A stretch of 12,539 bases of DNA from an uncultured Salinimicrobium sp. (GTDB taxonomy: Bacteria > Bacteroidota > Bacteroidia > Flavobacteriales > Flavobacteriaceae), in contig CAMPJY010000073.1 of the NCBI GenBank assembly GCA_946887025.1, positions 1 through 12,539 of the forward strand, in the 5' to 3' direction. A program made the position numbers and the translations under genes. Below are positions 5,550 to 12,539 of the stretch, piece by piece (positions within the stretch are counted from its first letter, which is position 1; each line of letters starts with the position of its first letter). The notes below the pieces were generated by a model. It was not told the origin of the DNA and did not search any database. It worked only from the letters and a program-made list of their open reading frames with translations.

Positions 5550-6668
5550 TTAATTGTTCAGCATGACCGGCATTACCAGCATGGTTACTTTCTCGCCTTC
5601 ATCGAGGCCGTCGGCGGGGGTGAGGATGCCTGCCCGGTTGGGGAGGCTCATTTCCAGCTGGACTTCGTTGGCATTCAGGTTGGAAAGCATTTCCGTTAGG
5701 AAGCGGGAGTTGAAACCGATCTGCATATCGTCCCCCTGATAGGAGCAGGTCAGCCTTTCCTCAGCCTTGTTGCTGTAATCCACATCTTCCGCAGAAATAT
5801 TCAATTCGGCTCCTGCTATCTTCAGGCGCACCTGGTGGGTGGTCTTGTTGGAGAAGATGGAAACCCTTTTTACCGAACTCAGGAACTGTCCGCGATCGAT
5901 GATCAGCTTGTTCGGGTTCTCCTTAGGGATCACCGCCTCGTAGTTCGGATATTTTCCGTCGATCAGGCGACAGATAAGGGTGGTATCGTCAAAAGTGAAT
6001 TTTGCGTTGGAGTCGTTATATTCGATAAGTACTTCGCTATCGCTGCCGGAAAGGATGCCTTTCAGCAGGTTCAGCGGCTTTTTAGGCATGATGAATTCAG
6101 CCGTCTGGGAAGCCGAGATATCTTCCCTGGAATACTTCACCAGCTTGTGCGCGTCGGTGGCCACAAAGGTGAGGCCTTCGGTGGAAAACTGAAAGAATAC
6201 TCCGCTCATTACCGGTCTCAGGTCATCATTTCCAGAAGCGAAAATGGTCTTGCTGATGGCGGTAGCAAGTACATCTCCCTGAACTGTGGTGCTGCTTGGA
6301 TCTTCCAGGCTCACTGCCTTCGGAAACTCTTCCCCGCCGGCGTAGGCCAGGGCATATTTCCCGTGGTTGGAGCTCAGTTCGATGGTGTTGTTGCCCTCTA
6401 CCACAAAAGTCAAAGGCTGCTCCGGAAAGGTTTTCAAAGTTTCCAGCAGCAGTCGGGCGGGCACAGCGATTTTTCCTTCGGAATCCGATTCCACGTTCAG
6501 CTTGGCAGACATGGTGGTTTCCAGATCGGAAGCCGAAACAGTGAGTTCGTCGTGATTTAATTCGAAGAGAAAATTGTCAAGAATAGGGAGGGTGTTGTTG
6601 TTGTTGATGACTCCTCCGAGTATTTGAAGCTGTTTCAGCAGGTAAGTGCTTGATACAATAAATTTCAT
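5550..6668 (-). CDS. dnaN: DNA polymerase III subunit beta (sliding clamp)
   Basis: DnaN forms the ring-shaped dimer that holds the replicative polymerase on DNA and recruits other replication and repair proteins. The 372-aa length is the normal bacterial size. All three clamp domains are present: domain 1 from MKFIVSSTYLLKQLQ with NNNNTLPILDNF (22-33) and SASDLETT (45-52); domain 2 with RPVMSGVFF (151-159) and FVATDAHKLV (168-177); domain 3 with LIDGKYPNYEAVIP (235-248) and the C-terminal VMPVML (365-370) that lines the partner-binding pocket. It is the last gene of the - strand block after gldG but has its own promoter-like box 29 bases upstream. Unlike in many bacteria it has no dnaA beside it. 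Confidence 0.98.
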   Translation of the reverse strand: MKFIVSSTYLLKQLQILGGVINNNNTLPILDNFLFELNHDELTVSASDLETTMSAKLNVESDSEGKIAVPARLLLETLKTFPEQPLTFVVEGNNTIELSSNHGKYALAYAGGEEFPKAVSLEDPSSTTVQGDVLATAISKTIFASGNDDLRPVMSGVFFQFSTEGLTFVATDAHKLVKYSREDISASQTAEFIMPKKPLNLLKGILSGSDSEVLIEYNDSNAKFTFDDTTLICRLIDGKYPNYEAVIPKENPNKLIIDRGQFLSSVKRVSIFSNKTTHQVRLKIAGAELNISAEDVDYSNKAEERLTCSYQGDDMQIGFNSRFLTEMLSNLNANEVQLEMSLPNRAGILTPADGLDEGEKVTMLVMPVMLNN

Positions 6669-6696
6669 TGGGCTTTGTGATAAAGTTAATCAGTAC

Positions 6697-6704
6697 AAAT
6701 ATAT
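6697..6704 (-). promoter_or_regulatory. Candidate -7 box for dnaN
   Basis: The - strand reads TATATTTG, an exact TAnnTTTG match, 28 bases from the dnaN ATG. A leader of about 20 bases would result. The -33 TTG is not clear. Confidence 0.45.
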
Positions 6705-6740
6705 CCTAATCCTATAGAAATCACAGGCGGGACCGGGAGT

Positions 6741-6831
6741 TTTTATTAACAGAAAAATATAAAGAACTGCTTTTAACTCATTAAAAAACAGATGTTTGTG
6801 AAATGAGTAAAGCCGCGCGTTGTTAATAAAA
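6741..6831. repeat. 11-bp inverted repeat upstream of dnaN
   Basis: TTTTATTAACA (6741-6751) and TGTTAATAAAA (6821-6831) are perfect reverse complements separated by 69 bases. They occupy the gldG-dnaN spacer, upstream of the dnaN promoter box. TTATTAACA resembles the DnaA box TTATCCACA at 7 of 9 positions, but a protein-binding role is a guess. Confidence 0.5.
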
Positions 6832-6866
6832 GCTTTTCCGGAGACAGTTTTTCTGAAGTTTGGATC

Positions 6867-8537
6867 TTACTTCACATATTTCCTTCTTCTCAGGAAATTG
6901 AAGACTCCCGCGAAGATTCCCAGCAGCAGCAGGGGCACAAGAATATTGACCGTCTGCCAGAACAGCCGGTTTTCTTCCGCTTCGCGGAGATCCATGAATG
7001 CGATGGAGATCTGCTTGGAGCGGATCCGGATCAGCCCGGAGTCGTCCAGCAGGTAATTCATTGCGTTGAGCAGGAATTCTTTGTTGCCATAGGTGGTGCC
7101 CGTAAATCGGTCGAATCCCAGTTCCAGGGGCTGGCCCTGCTGCAGCTGGTTTTTCACTATATCGCCGTCTGAAATGACCAGCATTTGCGTCTTGGTACCT
7201 TCCTCAATGGGTTCCGAAAGCTCGAAAGGCTTTACCCTATTCTTGTAAACGGAGGTAAAGCTACCTTCCAGCAGCACGGCCAGGGGCTGTTCCCCGGCAT
7301 CGAAAGTGGCGGGATCGGGTGTTTTTTCTATTTGAGACAGACTTATTTCCAGCGGGGTGCCCTCTATTTTGGTGACTGGGGAACTGGTTAACAGGACCGT
7401 CTTTTTGATCCCGTTTTTAAGGGTGTCCATGGGGCTGGCGTATTCGAATTTGACGGCCTCGATATTGTTGACGATTGGGTGGTCTTTGGTAGAAGTCGAC
7501 AGCGGGAAAAAGAGCCAGGGGAAGGGGTTGAACTGAGTGTCATTTCCACGGCCGCTGGCAAGGATAATGGGGGCCGAGTAGATGTCCTTGATCATGCCGG
7601 GATTGATCCTTATCCCGTATTTGAAGAAGAAATCCCCGAGGTTCAGCTCCCGCGGAAGGGCAAAGGCACTGCCGGTGGGGGTGAACAGGCTGTCCGTTTC
7701 CATGGCTACCTGGTCGATCATCCAGACCGCTTTTCCGCCGTCCATCAGATACTGATCCAGCACGTATTTTTCCTCCTCGGAATAGGCCTGCGTGGGTTTA
7801 GCCTCAATGATCAGATCGTACTCTTTCAGTTCCTCCAGGGTCTTTTGCGGGGAAGCAGCCACGGAATCCAAAGTGAAAGGGGCGACGAAATAATATTCCT
7901 GGATGCTTCTGATGAAATCGGCCAGATAGGCATCGGGTAATTCCCCGTTACCTCTCATCACCGCCACCTGTTTGCGTTTTGGGTTCACCAGGCGGCTTAT
8001 GGCATCGGCAAAAACATATTCCAGCTGCTGTACCGAATTGCTCACGCGTTCCTCGCTGGTGGCGCCTAATTTATTCTTCAGAAGGGGCACGGTCACCGTC
8101 TCCTTCCCATAGTTGGCCATGGCCCAGGGAAAGATGATACTTTCTGAAGACCTTCCATTTTCCACTACATTGATACGGGCAGGGGTCATCCCCATTTCAT
8201 AGAACTGGGTGGCAATGCTATTGGCATCGCCGCCTTCTTCGAGGGGATCCACGAAGTTGAACTGGATATTGGGATTGTAGGCGTTTAGTTCCTCCAGCAG
8301 CTGCCGTGTTTCCACCTGCAGTTTTCTGAATTCGCTGGGGAATTCCCCCTGCAGGAACACGTCGATGATCAGGGGAGAATCCACCTTGTCCAGAATATTT
8401 CTGGCAGGTTGGGAAAGGGTATATCTGTTGTCCTCGGTCAGGTCGAAACGCTCGAACACATAGAAGGAAAGCAGGTTCAGAAGGACCAGTGCGACCAGCA
8501 AAACCAGGGCTTTTATGGGGGCGGATCTCTTTTTCAA
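6867..8537 (-). CDS. gldG: Gliding motility ABC transporter subunit GldG
   Basis: GldG is a component of the GldA-GldF-GldG ABC transporter, which is needed for gliding in Flavobacterium johnsoniae; what it transports is not settled. The 556-aa protein starts with a basic MKKR and a membrane helix at 9-27, followed by the characteristic FDLTEDNRYTLS (31-42). A large extracytoplasmic domain runs to about 520, with a GATSEERVSNSVQQLEYVFADAISRL segment (158-183), VAVMRGNGELPDAYL (191-205) and LVISDGDI (453-460). A second membrane helix lies at 528-547, followed by the basic tail RRRKYVK. The start is TTG at 8537, overlapping the gldF stop in TTGA; no ATG exists near the N-terminus, and a later start would lose the helix. 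GldF and GldG are therefore translationally coupled. Confidence 0.95.
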   Translation of the reverse strand: MKKRSAPIKALVLLVALVLLNLLSFYVFERFDLTEDNRYTLSQPARNILDKVDSPLIIDVFLQGEFPSEFRKLQVETRQLLEELNAYNPNIQFNFVDPLEEGGDANSIATQFYEMGMTPARINVVENGRSSESIIFPWAMANYGKETVTVPLLKNKLGATSEERVSNSVQQLEYVFADAISRLVNPKRKQVAVMRGNGELPDAYLADFIRSIQEYYFVAPFTLDSVAASPQKTLEELKEYDLIIEAKPTQAYSEEEKYVLDQYLMDGGKAVWMIDQVAMETDSLFTPTGSAFALPRELNLGDFFFKYGIRINPGMIKDIYSAPIILASGRGNDTQFNPFPWLFFPLSTSTKDHPIVNNIEAVKFEYASPMDTLKNGIKKTVLLTSSPVTKIEGTPLEISLSQIEKTPDPATFDAGEQPLAVLLEGSFTSVYKNRVKPFELSEPIEEGTKTQMLVISDGDIVKNQLQQGQPLELGFDRFTGTTYGNKEFLLNAMNYLLDDSGLIRIRSKQISIAFMDLREAEENRLFWQTVNILVPLLLLGIFAGVFNFLRRRKYVK

Positions 8538-9265
8538 GGCCTTTTGTTTTCGATGGTGAAGCTGGTCAGGGCCAGGAAAAAGAAGATGAAGCTGAGGAAG
8601 TACACCAGGTCCCTGGTGTCAATTACCCCCCGACTGATGCTTTCGTAGTGGGAGCTGATCCCCAGGTCCCCCAGGTCAAATGCGCCGATCTGCAGCAGGT
8701 TCAGGTTGGCGAGGGCTTCGAACCCGAAGTAAAAGAGAAAGCACAGGAAAACGCCTGCAATGAAGGCTACGATCTGATTGGAGGTAAGGCTGGAAGCAAA
8801 GTTCCCCACGGCGGCATAACAGCCTCCCAGAAGCAGCAGGCCGAGATAGGAGCCGATGATGGCGCCGGAATCCAGATTGCCTTCAGGCTTCCCGAGTTCG
8901 TGGATTGTTAACACATAAAGCAGGGTAGGGAGCAGGGCCAGGATGATCAAAAGCAACGCTCCGAAATATTTCCCAAGAACCAGCTGCCATTTGGTAACGG
9001 GCCTGGTAAGTAAGAGTTCCAGGGTACCCAATTTGTATTCCTCTGAAAAACTCTTCATGCAGATGGCGGGAATGAGAAAGAGGAAGATCCATGGGGAGAG
9101 TCGGAAAAAGGGTCCCATATCCGCAAATCCGCTGTCCAGGATATTATAGCCACCCTGAAAAACCCACAGAAAAAGTCCATTGCCTATCAGGAACAACCCG
9201 ATCACCAGATACCCGATGGGGGAGGAGAAGAAGGAGTTTATTTCTTTTCGTAGGATGGCAAGCAC
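8534..9265 (-). CDS. gldF: Gliding motility ABC transporter permease GldF
   Basis: GldF is the ABC-2 type membrane permease that pairs with the ATPase GldA (not in this window) and GldG. The 243-aa protein has six predicted membrane helices at about 17-36, 55-73, 101-120, 136-155, 164-182 and 218-236. Between helices 2 and 3, KSFSEEYKLGTLELLLTRPV (71-90) is the conserved cytoplasmic segment of ABC-2 permeases, thought to contact the ATPase. The N-terminus MLAILRKEINSFFSSPIGY fits the family. The start is GTG at 9265, which is the first start available in this frame. It overlaps gldG by 4 bases. The 65-bp gap to the upstream monooxygenase-like gene contains TTGGAATTT repeats but no recognised promoter. 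Confidence 0.95.
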   Translation of the reverse strand: MLAILRKEINSFFSSPIGYLVIGLFLIGNGLFLWVFQGGYNILDSGFADMGPFFRLSPWIFLFLIPAICMKSFSEEYKLGTLELLLTRPVTKWQLVLGKYFGALLLIILALLPTLLYVLTIHELGKPEGNLDSGAIIGSYLGLLLLGGCYAAVGNFASSLTSNQIVAFIAGVFLCFLFYFGFEALANLNLLQIGAFDLGDLGISSHYESISRGVIDTRDLVYFLSFIFFFLALTSFTIENKRP

Positions 9266-9291
9266 GGTTTTCTGTTTACGGTTCTTGTTAA

Positions 9292-9318
9292 TTGGAATTT
9301 GAATCTTGGAATTTGGAA
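9292..9318 (+). repeat. TTGGAATTT simple repeats
   Basis: TTGGAATTT occurs at 9292-9300 and 9306-9314, with a further GGAATT at 9313-9318 and T's after it. It occupies most of the spacer between the monooxygenase-like gene and gldF. I recall strings of this type as frequent intergenic repeats in flavobacteria. Confidence 0.55.
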
Positions 9319-9330
9319 TTTTTTAATTGG

Positions 9331-9624
9331 TTATTTCCCCCTTATTTCCCCCACACTCCAGGCTTCCGCCCGTTCGGCAAACATGGGTTTCGTCTTCCCC
9401 CATATCTCCTTAAACGTGTCAGAATGTCGATACGCCTCCAGGGACTGTTCATCTATCCAGTGACTATAGGTGAAGAAGATATTCTCCCGGTTCAGGTCCC
9501 GCAGCAGGGTCACCGATTCGCAGCCCTCAAAGCCGCTTATCCTGTGTTTGTTGTTCTTAAATATCTTCAGAAAGGCTTCGGTCTTCTCTGGTTCAAAAGT
9601 CATTTTCACTATACGAGTCAGCAT
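9331..9624 (-). CDS. Antibiotic biosynthesis monooxygenase (ABM) domain protein
   Basis: This 97-aa protein fits the dimeric ferredoxin-like ABM fold (Pfam PF03992 group), whose members include quinol monooxygenases and many proteins of unknown substrate. It shows the expected opening strand LTRIVKMTFEPEKTEAFLKIF (2-22), then GCESVTLLRDL (34-44), then the family-like strand and helix FFTYSHWIDEQSLEAYRHSD (50-69) and FKEIW (71-75). The ATG at 9624 is chosen over an in-frame TTG at 9639, because family members begin close to this strand and the ATG avoids overlapping the preceding gene. It follows the SAM hydrolase gene by 7 bases and is presumably cotranscribed with it. The substrate cannot be told from the sequence. 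Confidence 0.88.
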   Translation of the reverse strand: MLTRIVKMTFEPEKTEAFLKIFKNNKHRISGFEGCESVTLLRDLNRENIFFTYSHWIDEQSLEAYRHSDTFKEIWGKTKPMFAERAEAWSVGEIRGK

Positions 9625-9631
9625 ATTTTTC

Positions 9632-10459
9632 TTATTCAAATGTCACCGTCACCACATCCCGCCATTCGAGTCCGAAGAGGGTGGAGGCACTGCCCACGGT
9701 GCTGGGGTTGCTTTTATAAATGGCCAGCTCGATATAGCCGCCGGAATTAAAGATCGCCAGCTTTTTGCCATCCTCCCGACTTACATTCTCCACCTCGAAA
9801 TTGATGGCGTCGCTGTAGGTGTTGAAGATTTCTGTGAAGCTGGCAGTACGGGCACGGATCGTAAATTTACGGCCTTTCCCCACTTTTTCAAAAAGTTTCC
9901 GGGTGATGTTGGTCACCACATTCCCGTAATTATCTATATACAGCACATTCCCCTTGATCTGGCTGGTGTCGCTGTTATAATAGGGTTCCAGGTCCTTCAG
10001 CTGCTTTATTTCAGGCACAGTTTTCCCGATGACCTCCAGGGTTCCCCCCCGGGCGAGATGACCTGCCACCTTTACAAAAACGTCCAGCACCGGGAAATTA
10101 GTCTCCACCTTGTCGTGAATATTGATCTCGACCATCTTCTCGGGAACAAATTCCGAAGCGATCAGGGAAAGGATCCCGTTATTGGCGCAGATGAAAAAAT
10201 GCCCATCCAGTTTCAGGGCGATATGACGATTCTCGGGAGTAAGTTCAGAATCAATCCCAATGATATGGATACTGCCTTCCGGAAAGCTTTTATAGGCGTT
10301 TTTAATGATATAGGAGGCCTCCGTGATATGAAAAGGAGCGATGGAATGGGTGATGTCCACGATTTTGGCATCCGGAAGTTCCCTGAAAATTGCTCCTTTT
10401 ACGGCCCCGACAAAATGATCTTTTTCACCAAAATCGGTTGTTAAAGTAATGATGGCCAT
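9632..10459 (-). CDS. SAM hydrolase / hydroxide adenosyltransferase family protein (DUF62)
   Basis: Proteins of this family cleave S-adenosylmethionine to adenosine and methionine using an activated water; halogenases such as SalL and fluorinase are relatives. The 275-aa protein opens with the hallmark ITLTTDFGEKDHFVGAVKG (4-22), where D9 is the ribose-contacting aspartate. D70, R78 and H87, within IGIDSELTPENRHIALKLDGHFF, are in the right places for the Asp-Arg-His triad assigned to water activation in the hydrolases. CANNGILSL (91-99) and VLYIDNYGNVVTNI, then SGGYIELAIYKSN in the C-terminal domain, also fit. The usual VDPGVG-type loop is replaced by IDSELTPE. The ATG at 10459 is chosen over an in-frame TTG at 10465. 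It heads the - strand block leading to gldF-gldG and is divergent from phoH. A run of seven G's on the coding strand (10044-10050) lies within the gene. Confidence 0.92.
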   Translation of the reverse strand: MAIITLTTDFGEKDHFVGAVKGAIFRELPDAKIVDITHSIAPFHITEASYIIKNAYKSFPEGSIHIIGIDSELTPENRHIALKLDGHFFICANNGILSLIASEFVPEKMVEINIHDKVETNFPVLDVFVKVAGHLARGGTLEVIGKTVPEIKQLKDLEPYYNSDTSQIKGNVLYIDNYGNVVTNITRKLFEKVGKGRKFTIRARTASFTEIFNTYSDAINFEVENVSREDGKKLAIFNSGGYIELAIYKSNPSTVGSASTLFGLEWRDVVTVTFE

Positions 10460-10476
10460 GGGCAATTATTGAAATA

Positions 10477-10513
10477 TTTTTGTAAACTTAAACCTTTATT
10501 TTAGCTAAGTTTG
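10477..10513 (+). promoter_or_regulatory. Candidate phoH promoter
   Basis: TAAGTTTG at 10506-10513 matches the TAnnTTTG -7 consensus. TTTTTG at 10477-10482 could serve as the -33 element, with a 23-base spacer that is at the long end of the accepted range. The leader would be about 50 bases before the TTG start of phoH. Confidence 0.45.
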
Positions 10514-10567
10514 TATTGCAAATCTAAATATAAAAAACTCAATTACTAAAAATTAATCGACCGGCTT

Positions 10568-11518
10568 TTGAACGAACTCATTATCGAACTTTCAGAAATA
10601 AACCCAAGGGATTTTTTTGGGGACCAGAACGCGAATATAGAACTGCTAAAGAGATACTTTCCGAAGTTGAAAATAGTGGCCCGCGGTAACAAAATAAGGG
10701 TTTATGGTGATGAGGAACTACTCGAGGAATTCGATCAGCGCTTCAACATGCTGCTTGACCACTTCGGGAAATTCAATAAACTGGACGAGAATTCCATAGA
10801 ACGGGTGCTCACCAGTCAGAGTCGGGAGGATTACGAAACCACCAAGGAGAGTGGGGAGACTTTGCTGCATGGGGTAAGTGGGAAGATCATCAAGCCCCTT
10901 ACCGTGAACCAGCGCCGCCTGGTGGAACTCACCAAGAAGAACGACATGGTATTCGCCATTGGGCCTGCGGGTACTGGTAAAACCTATACCGGAGTCGCCC
11001 TGGCTGTAAAAGCATTAAAGGAAAAGCAGGTAAAACGCATCATCCTCACCCGTCCGGCGGTGGAGGCGGGAGAGAATCTCGGTTTCCTTCCGGGGGACCT
11101 AAAGGAGAAACTGGATCCGTATATGCAGCCGCTATACGATGCGCTTCGGGACATGATCCCGCATGAGAAGCTGGCCACTTATATCGAAAAAGGCATCATC
11201 CAGATCGCCCCGCTGGCCTTCATGAGAGGACGTACCCTGGACCACGCTTTCGTGATCCTGGACGAGGCCCAGAACACCACCCACGCACAGATGAAGATGT
11301 TCCTGACCCGGATGGGTAAGGACGCCAAATTCATCGTAACCGGGGATCCCGGGCAGATAGATCTTCCGAGACGGGTGGTTTCAGGATTGAAAGAAGCCAT
11401 CCTGGTGCTTAAGGATATAAAAGGAATTGGGATCATTCATCTGGACGACAAGGATGTGATCCGTCACCGCCTGGTCAAGGAGATCATCACCGCCTATAAA
11501 TCAATAGAAAACGAATAA
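10568..11518 (+). CDS. phoH: PhoH family ATPase
   Basis: PhoH proteins are cytoplasmic P-loop ATPases related to helicase cores, often linked to RNA metabolism or phosphate starvation; the exact role is not settled. The 316-aa protein has an N-terminal KH-like region (about 1-80, including the RGNKIRVYGDEELLEEF strand-turn-helix at 39-55). The ATPase follows: Walker A GPAGTGKT (132-139), the signature TRPAVEAGENLGFLPGDL (161-178), Walker B VILDEAQN (229-236) and the motif TGDPGQIDLP (258-267). The start is TTG at 10568. There is no nearby ATG, and the encoded MNELIIELSEI is what I expect for flavobacterial PhoH. It is followed by a terminator and then purC on the same strand. Confidence 0.95.
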   Translation: MNELIIELSEINPRDFFGDQNANIELLKRYFPKLKIVARGNKIRVYGDEELLEEFDQRFNMLLDHFGKFNKLDENSIERVLTSQSREDYETTKESGETLLHGVSGKIIKPLTVNQRRLVELTKKNDMVFAIGPAGTGKTYTGVALAVKALKEKQVKRIILTRPAVEAGENLGFLPGDLKEKLDPYMQPLYDALRDMIPHEKLATYIEKGIIQIAPLAFMRGRTLDHAFVILDEAQNTTHAQMKMFLTRMGKDAKFIVTGDPGQIDLPRRVVSGLKEAILVLKDIKGIGIIHLDDKDVIRHRLVKEIITAYKSIENE

Positions 11519-11530
11519 ATAACCTTCAGA

Positions 11531-11558
11531 CCTCACAGCTACTGTGAGGTTTATTTTT
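11531..11558 (+). terminator. Intrinsic terminator after phoH
   Basis: CCTCACAG (11531-11538) and CTGTGAGG (11542-11549) form a perfect 8-bp stem with a CTA loop, followed by TTTATTTTT (11550-11558). It starts 12 bases after the phoH stop. The purC ATG follows 7 bases beyond the T-run, so purC depends on readthrough or on a start site inside this region; no TAnnTTTG box was found there. Confidence 0.8.
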
Positions 11559-11565
11559 AGCAACA

Positions 11566-12513
11566 ATGAACACACTAACCGCCAGTAATTTCAATTTTCC
11601 CGGGCAGAAATCTGTTTACAAGGGAAAGGTACGGGATGTATATACTCTGGAGAATGACCTCCTGGTAATGATAGTTACGGACCGGCTCTCGGCCTTTGAT
11701 GTAGTAATGCCAAAAGGGATCCCGTATAAAGGACAGATCTTAAACCAGCTGGCCACCAAAATGATGAAGGCCACAGAGGACATCGTGCCCAACTGGCTGC
11801 TCGCCACTCCGGATCCTAACGTCGCCGTGGGGCGCAGATGCGAACCTTTCAAGGTGGAAATGGTGATCCGCGGATACCTTACCGGCCACGCTGCCAGGGA
11901 ATACAAAGCCGGGAAGCGAAAGCTTTGTGGGGTTCCCATGCCGGAAGGGATGGAGGAAAATGAGGCTTTTGCGGTGCCAATAATTACACCTACCACCAAA
12001 GCTGATTCAGGGGAACACGATCAGGACATCTCCAGGGAGGAGATCCTTGAACGGGGAATCGTTTCTTTGGAGGATTACAATACGCTGGAGTACTACACCC
12101 GGCAGCTGTTTGCAAGAGGAAGTGAGCTTGCCAATAACAACGGGTTGATTCTGGTGGATACCAAGTATGAATTCGGAAAAACTCCGGAGGGGGAAATCGT
12201 GCTGATTGACGAAATCCATACGCCGGATTCCTCGCGTTATTTCTACGCCGGGGGCTATCTGGAAAGACTGGCGAACAAGGAGCCGCAGAAACAGCTTTCG
12301 AAGGAGTTTGTGCGCCAGTGGCTGATTGAGAATGGATTCCAGGGGAAGGAAGGGCAGCAGATTCCGGAGATGAGTGAGGAATATGTGAATTCTGTTTCTG
12401 AACGTTATATTGAGCTTTACGAGCAGATTACAGGGGACCAGTTTATCAAGGCTGACATTTCCAATATCCAGGAGCGGATAGAGGGGAATGTGCTGGGGTA
12501 TTTGGGGTCATAG
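11566..12513 (+). CDS. purC: Phosphoribosylaminoimidazole-succinocarboxamide synthase
   Basis: PurC (SAICAR synthetase) joins aspartate to carboxyaminoimidazole ribonucleotide with ATP in de novo purine synthesis. The 315-aa length matches the longer form also seen in yeast and many Bacteroidota, compared with about 240 in Escherichia coli. Motifs: YKGKVRDVY (18-26) in the ATP-binding N-terminus, [11 protein letters not shown] (39-49), the signature [13 protein letters not shown] (97-109), [15 protein letters not shown] (138-152), LVDTKYEFG (196-204) and [14 protein letters not shown] (213-226). The C-terminal helical extension (about 235-315) is present and the stop is at 12511-12513, so the gene is complete. 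It follows phoH on the same strand but is separated from it by a terminator. Confidence 0.97.
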   Translation: MNTLTASNFNFPGQKSVYKGKVRDVYTLENDLLVMIVTDRLSAFDVVMPKGIPYKGQILNQLATKMMKATEDIVPNWLLATPDPNVAVGRRCEPFKVEMVIRGYLTGHAAREYKAGKRKLCGVPMPEGMEENEAFAVPIITPTTKADSGEHDQDISREEILERGIVSLEDYNTLEYYTRQLFARGSELANNNGLILVDTKYEFGKTPEGEIVLIDEIHTPDSSRYFYAGGYLERLANKEPQKQLSKEFVRQWLIENGFQGKEGQQIPEMSEEYVNSVSERYIELYEQITGDQFIKADISNIQERIEGNVLGYLGS

Positions 12514-12516
12514 CTG

Positions 12517-12539
12517 CAGGACTTGTCACGGCGATCTGG
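12517..12539 (+). repeat. Left part of an ATCTGGAGAT hairpin repeat, cut by the window end
   Basis: GGCGATCTGG at 12530-12539 is the left arm and centre of the repeat. The preceding bases, from CAGGACTTGTCACGGC, align with 201-215 (CAGGACCTGAACGGC), with two mismatches and one gap. The right arm, predicted to be AGATCGCC, would lie just beyond the window. Confidence 0.55.

Noticed and set aside
5835..6560. 241-aa open frame on the + strand
   Set aside because: It is antisense to dnaN, which is certain. The translation looks like low-information shadow sequence.
9470..10444. 324-aa open frame on the + strand
   Set aside because: It lies antisense to the monooxygenase-like and SAM hydrolase genes, both of which have clear family motifs. 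Its translation has no recognisable domain and spans two real genes.
1..12539. CRISPR array, tRNA or rRNA genes, transposase or prophage genes
   Set aside because: None is visible. The repeats are short, degenerate tandem units or hairpins without the spacer structure of a CRISPR array, and no open frame shows transposase or phage motifs.

Overview
The window looks like a chromosomal housekeeping segment from a member of the Flavobacteriaceae (Bacteroidota). Three things point there: the gliding-motility pair gldF-gldG, the gene order purC / phoH / SAM hydrolase / small monooxygenase / gldF / gldG / dnaN (which I recall from this family), and promoter-like TAnnTTTG boxes with few Shine-Dalgarno sites. 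The species cannot be told from the sequence. Base composition looks higher in GC than in many flavobacteria.

Layout. Positions 1-401 hold no gene. They contain a possible G-quadruplex tract, a strong bidirectional terminator hairpin and a cluster of small palindromic repeats. On the + strand, 402-2505 carries two overlapping genes for predicted lipoproteins of unknown function. A GNAT acetyltransferase (2626-3159, -) and mnmE (3385-4941, -) follow. MnmE has about 50 extra residues in its G domain, encoded by two kinds of simple repeat DNA. A small DUF4870-type membrane protein (5027-5365, +) diverges from mnmE. A repeat-rich spacer ending in a bidirectional terminator separates it from dnaN (5550-6668, -).

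Upstream of dnaN on the - strand lie gldG, gldF, a small antibiotic-biosynthesis-monooxygenase-like gene and a SAM hydrolase/adenosyltransferase-like gene (DUF62). They are close or overlapping enough to form one transcription unit, although a repeat-bearing 65-bp spacer lies before gldF. Divergent from it on the + strand are phoH and purC, separated by a terminator hairpin. The window ends in the left arm of another palindromic repeat.

Functionally the genes cover tRNA wobble-uridine modification (MnmE), the replication clamp (DnaN), an ABC transporter needed for gliding in Flavobacterium johnsoniae (GldF and GldG, with the ATPase GldA encoded elsewhere), RNA-linked ATPase activity (PhoH) and purine synthesis (PurC). 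No mobile element with a transposase, CRISPR array, RNA gene or defence system is visible. The least ordinary content is repeat biology: a family of short hairpins with a constant ATCTGGAGAT core and covarying stems, and heptanucleotide and CGCAGATT repeats that sit in frame inside mnmE. The lipoprotein pair is the main protein-level unknown.
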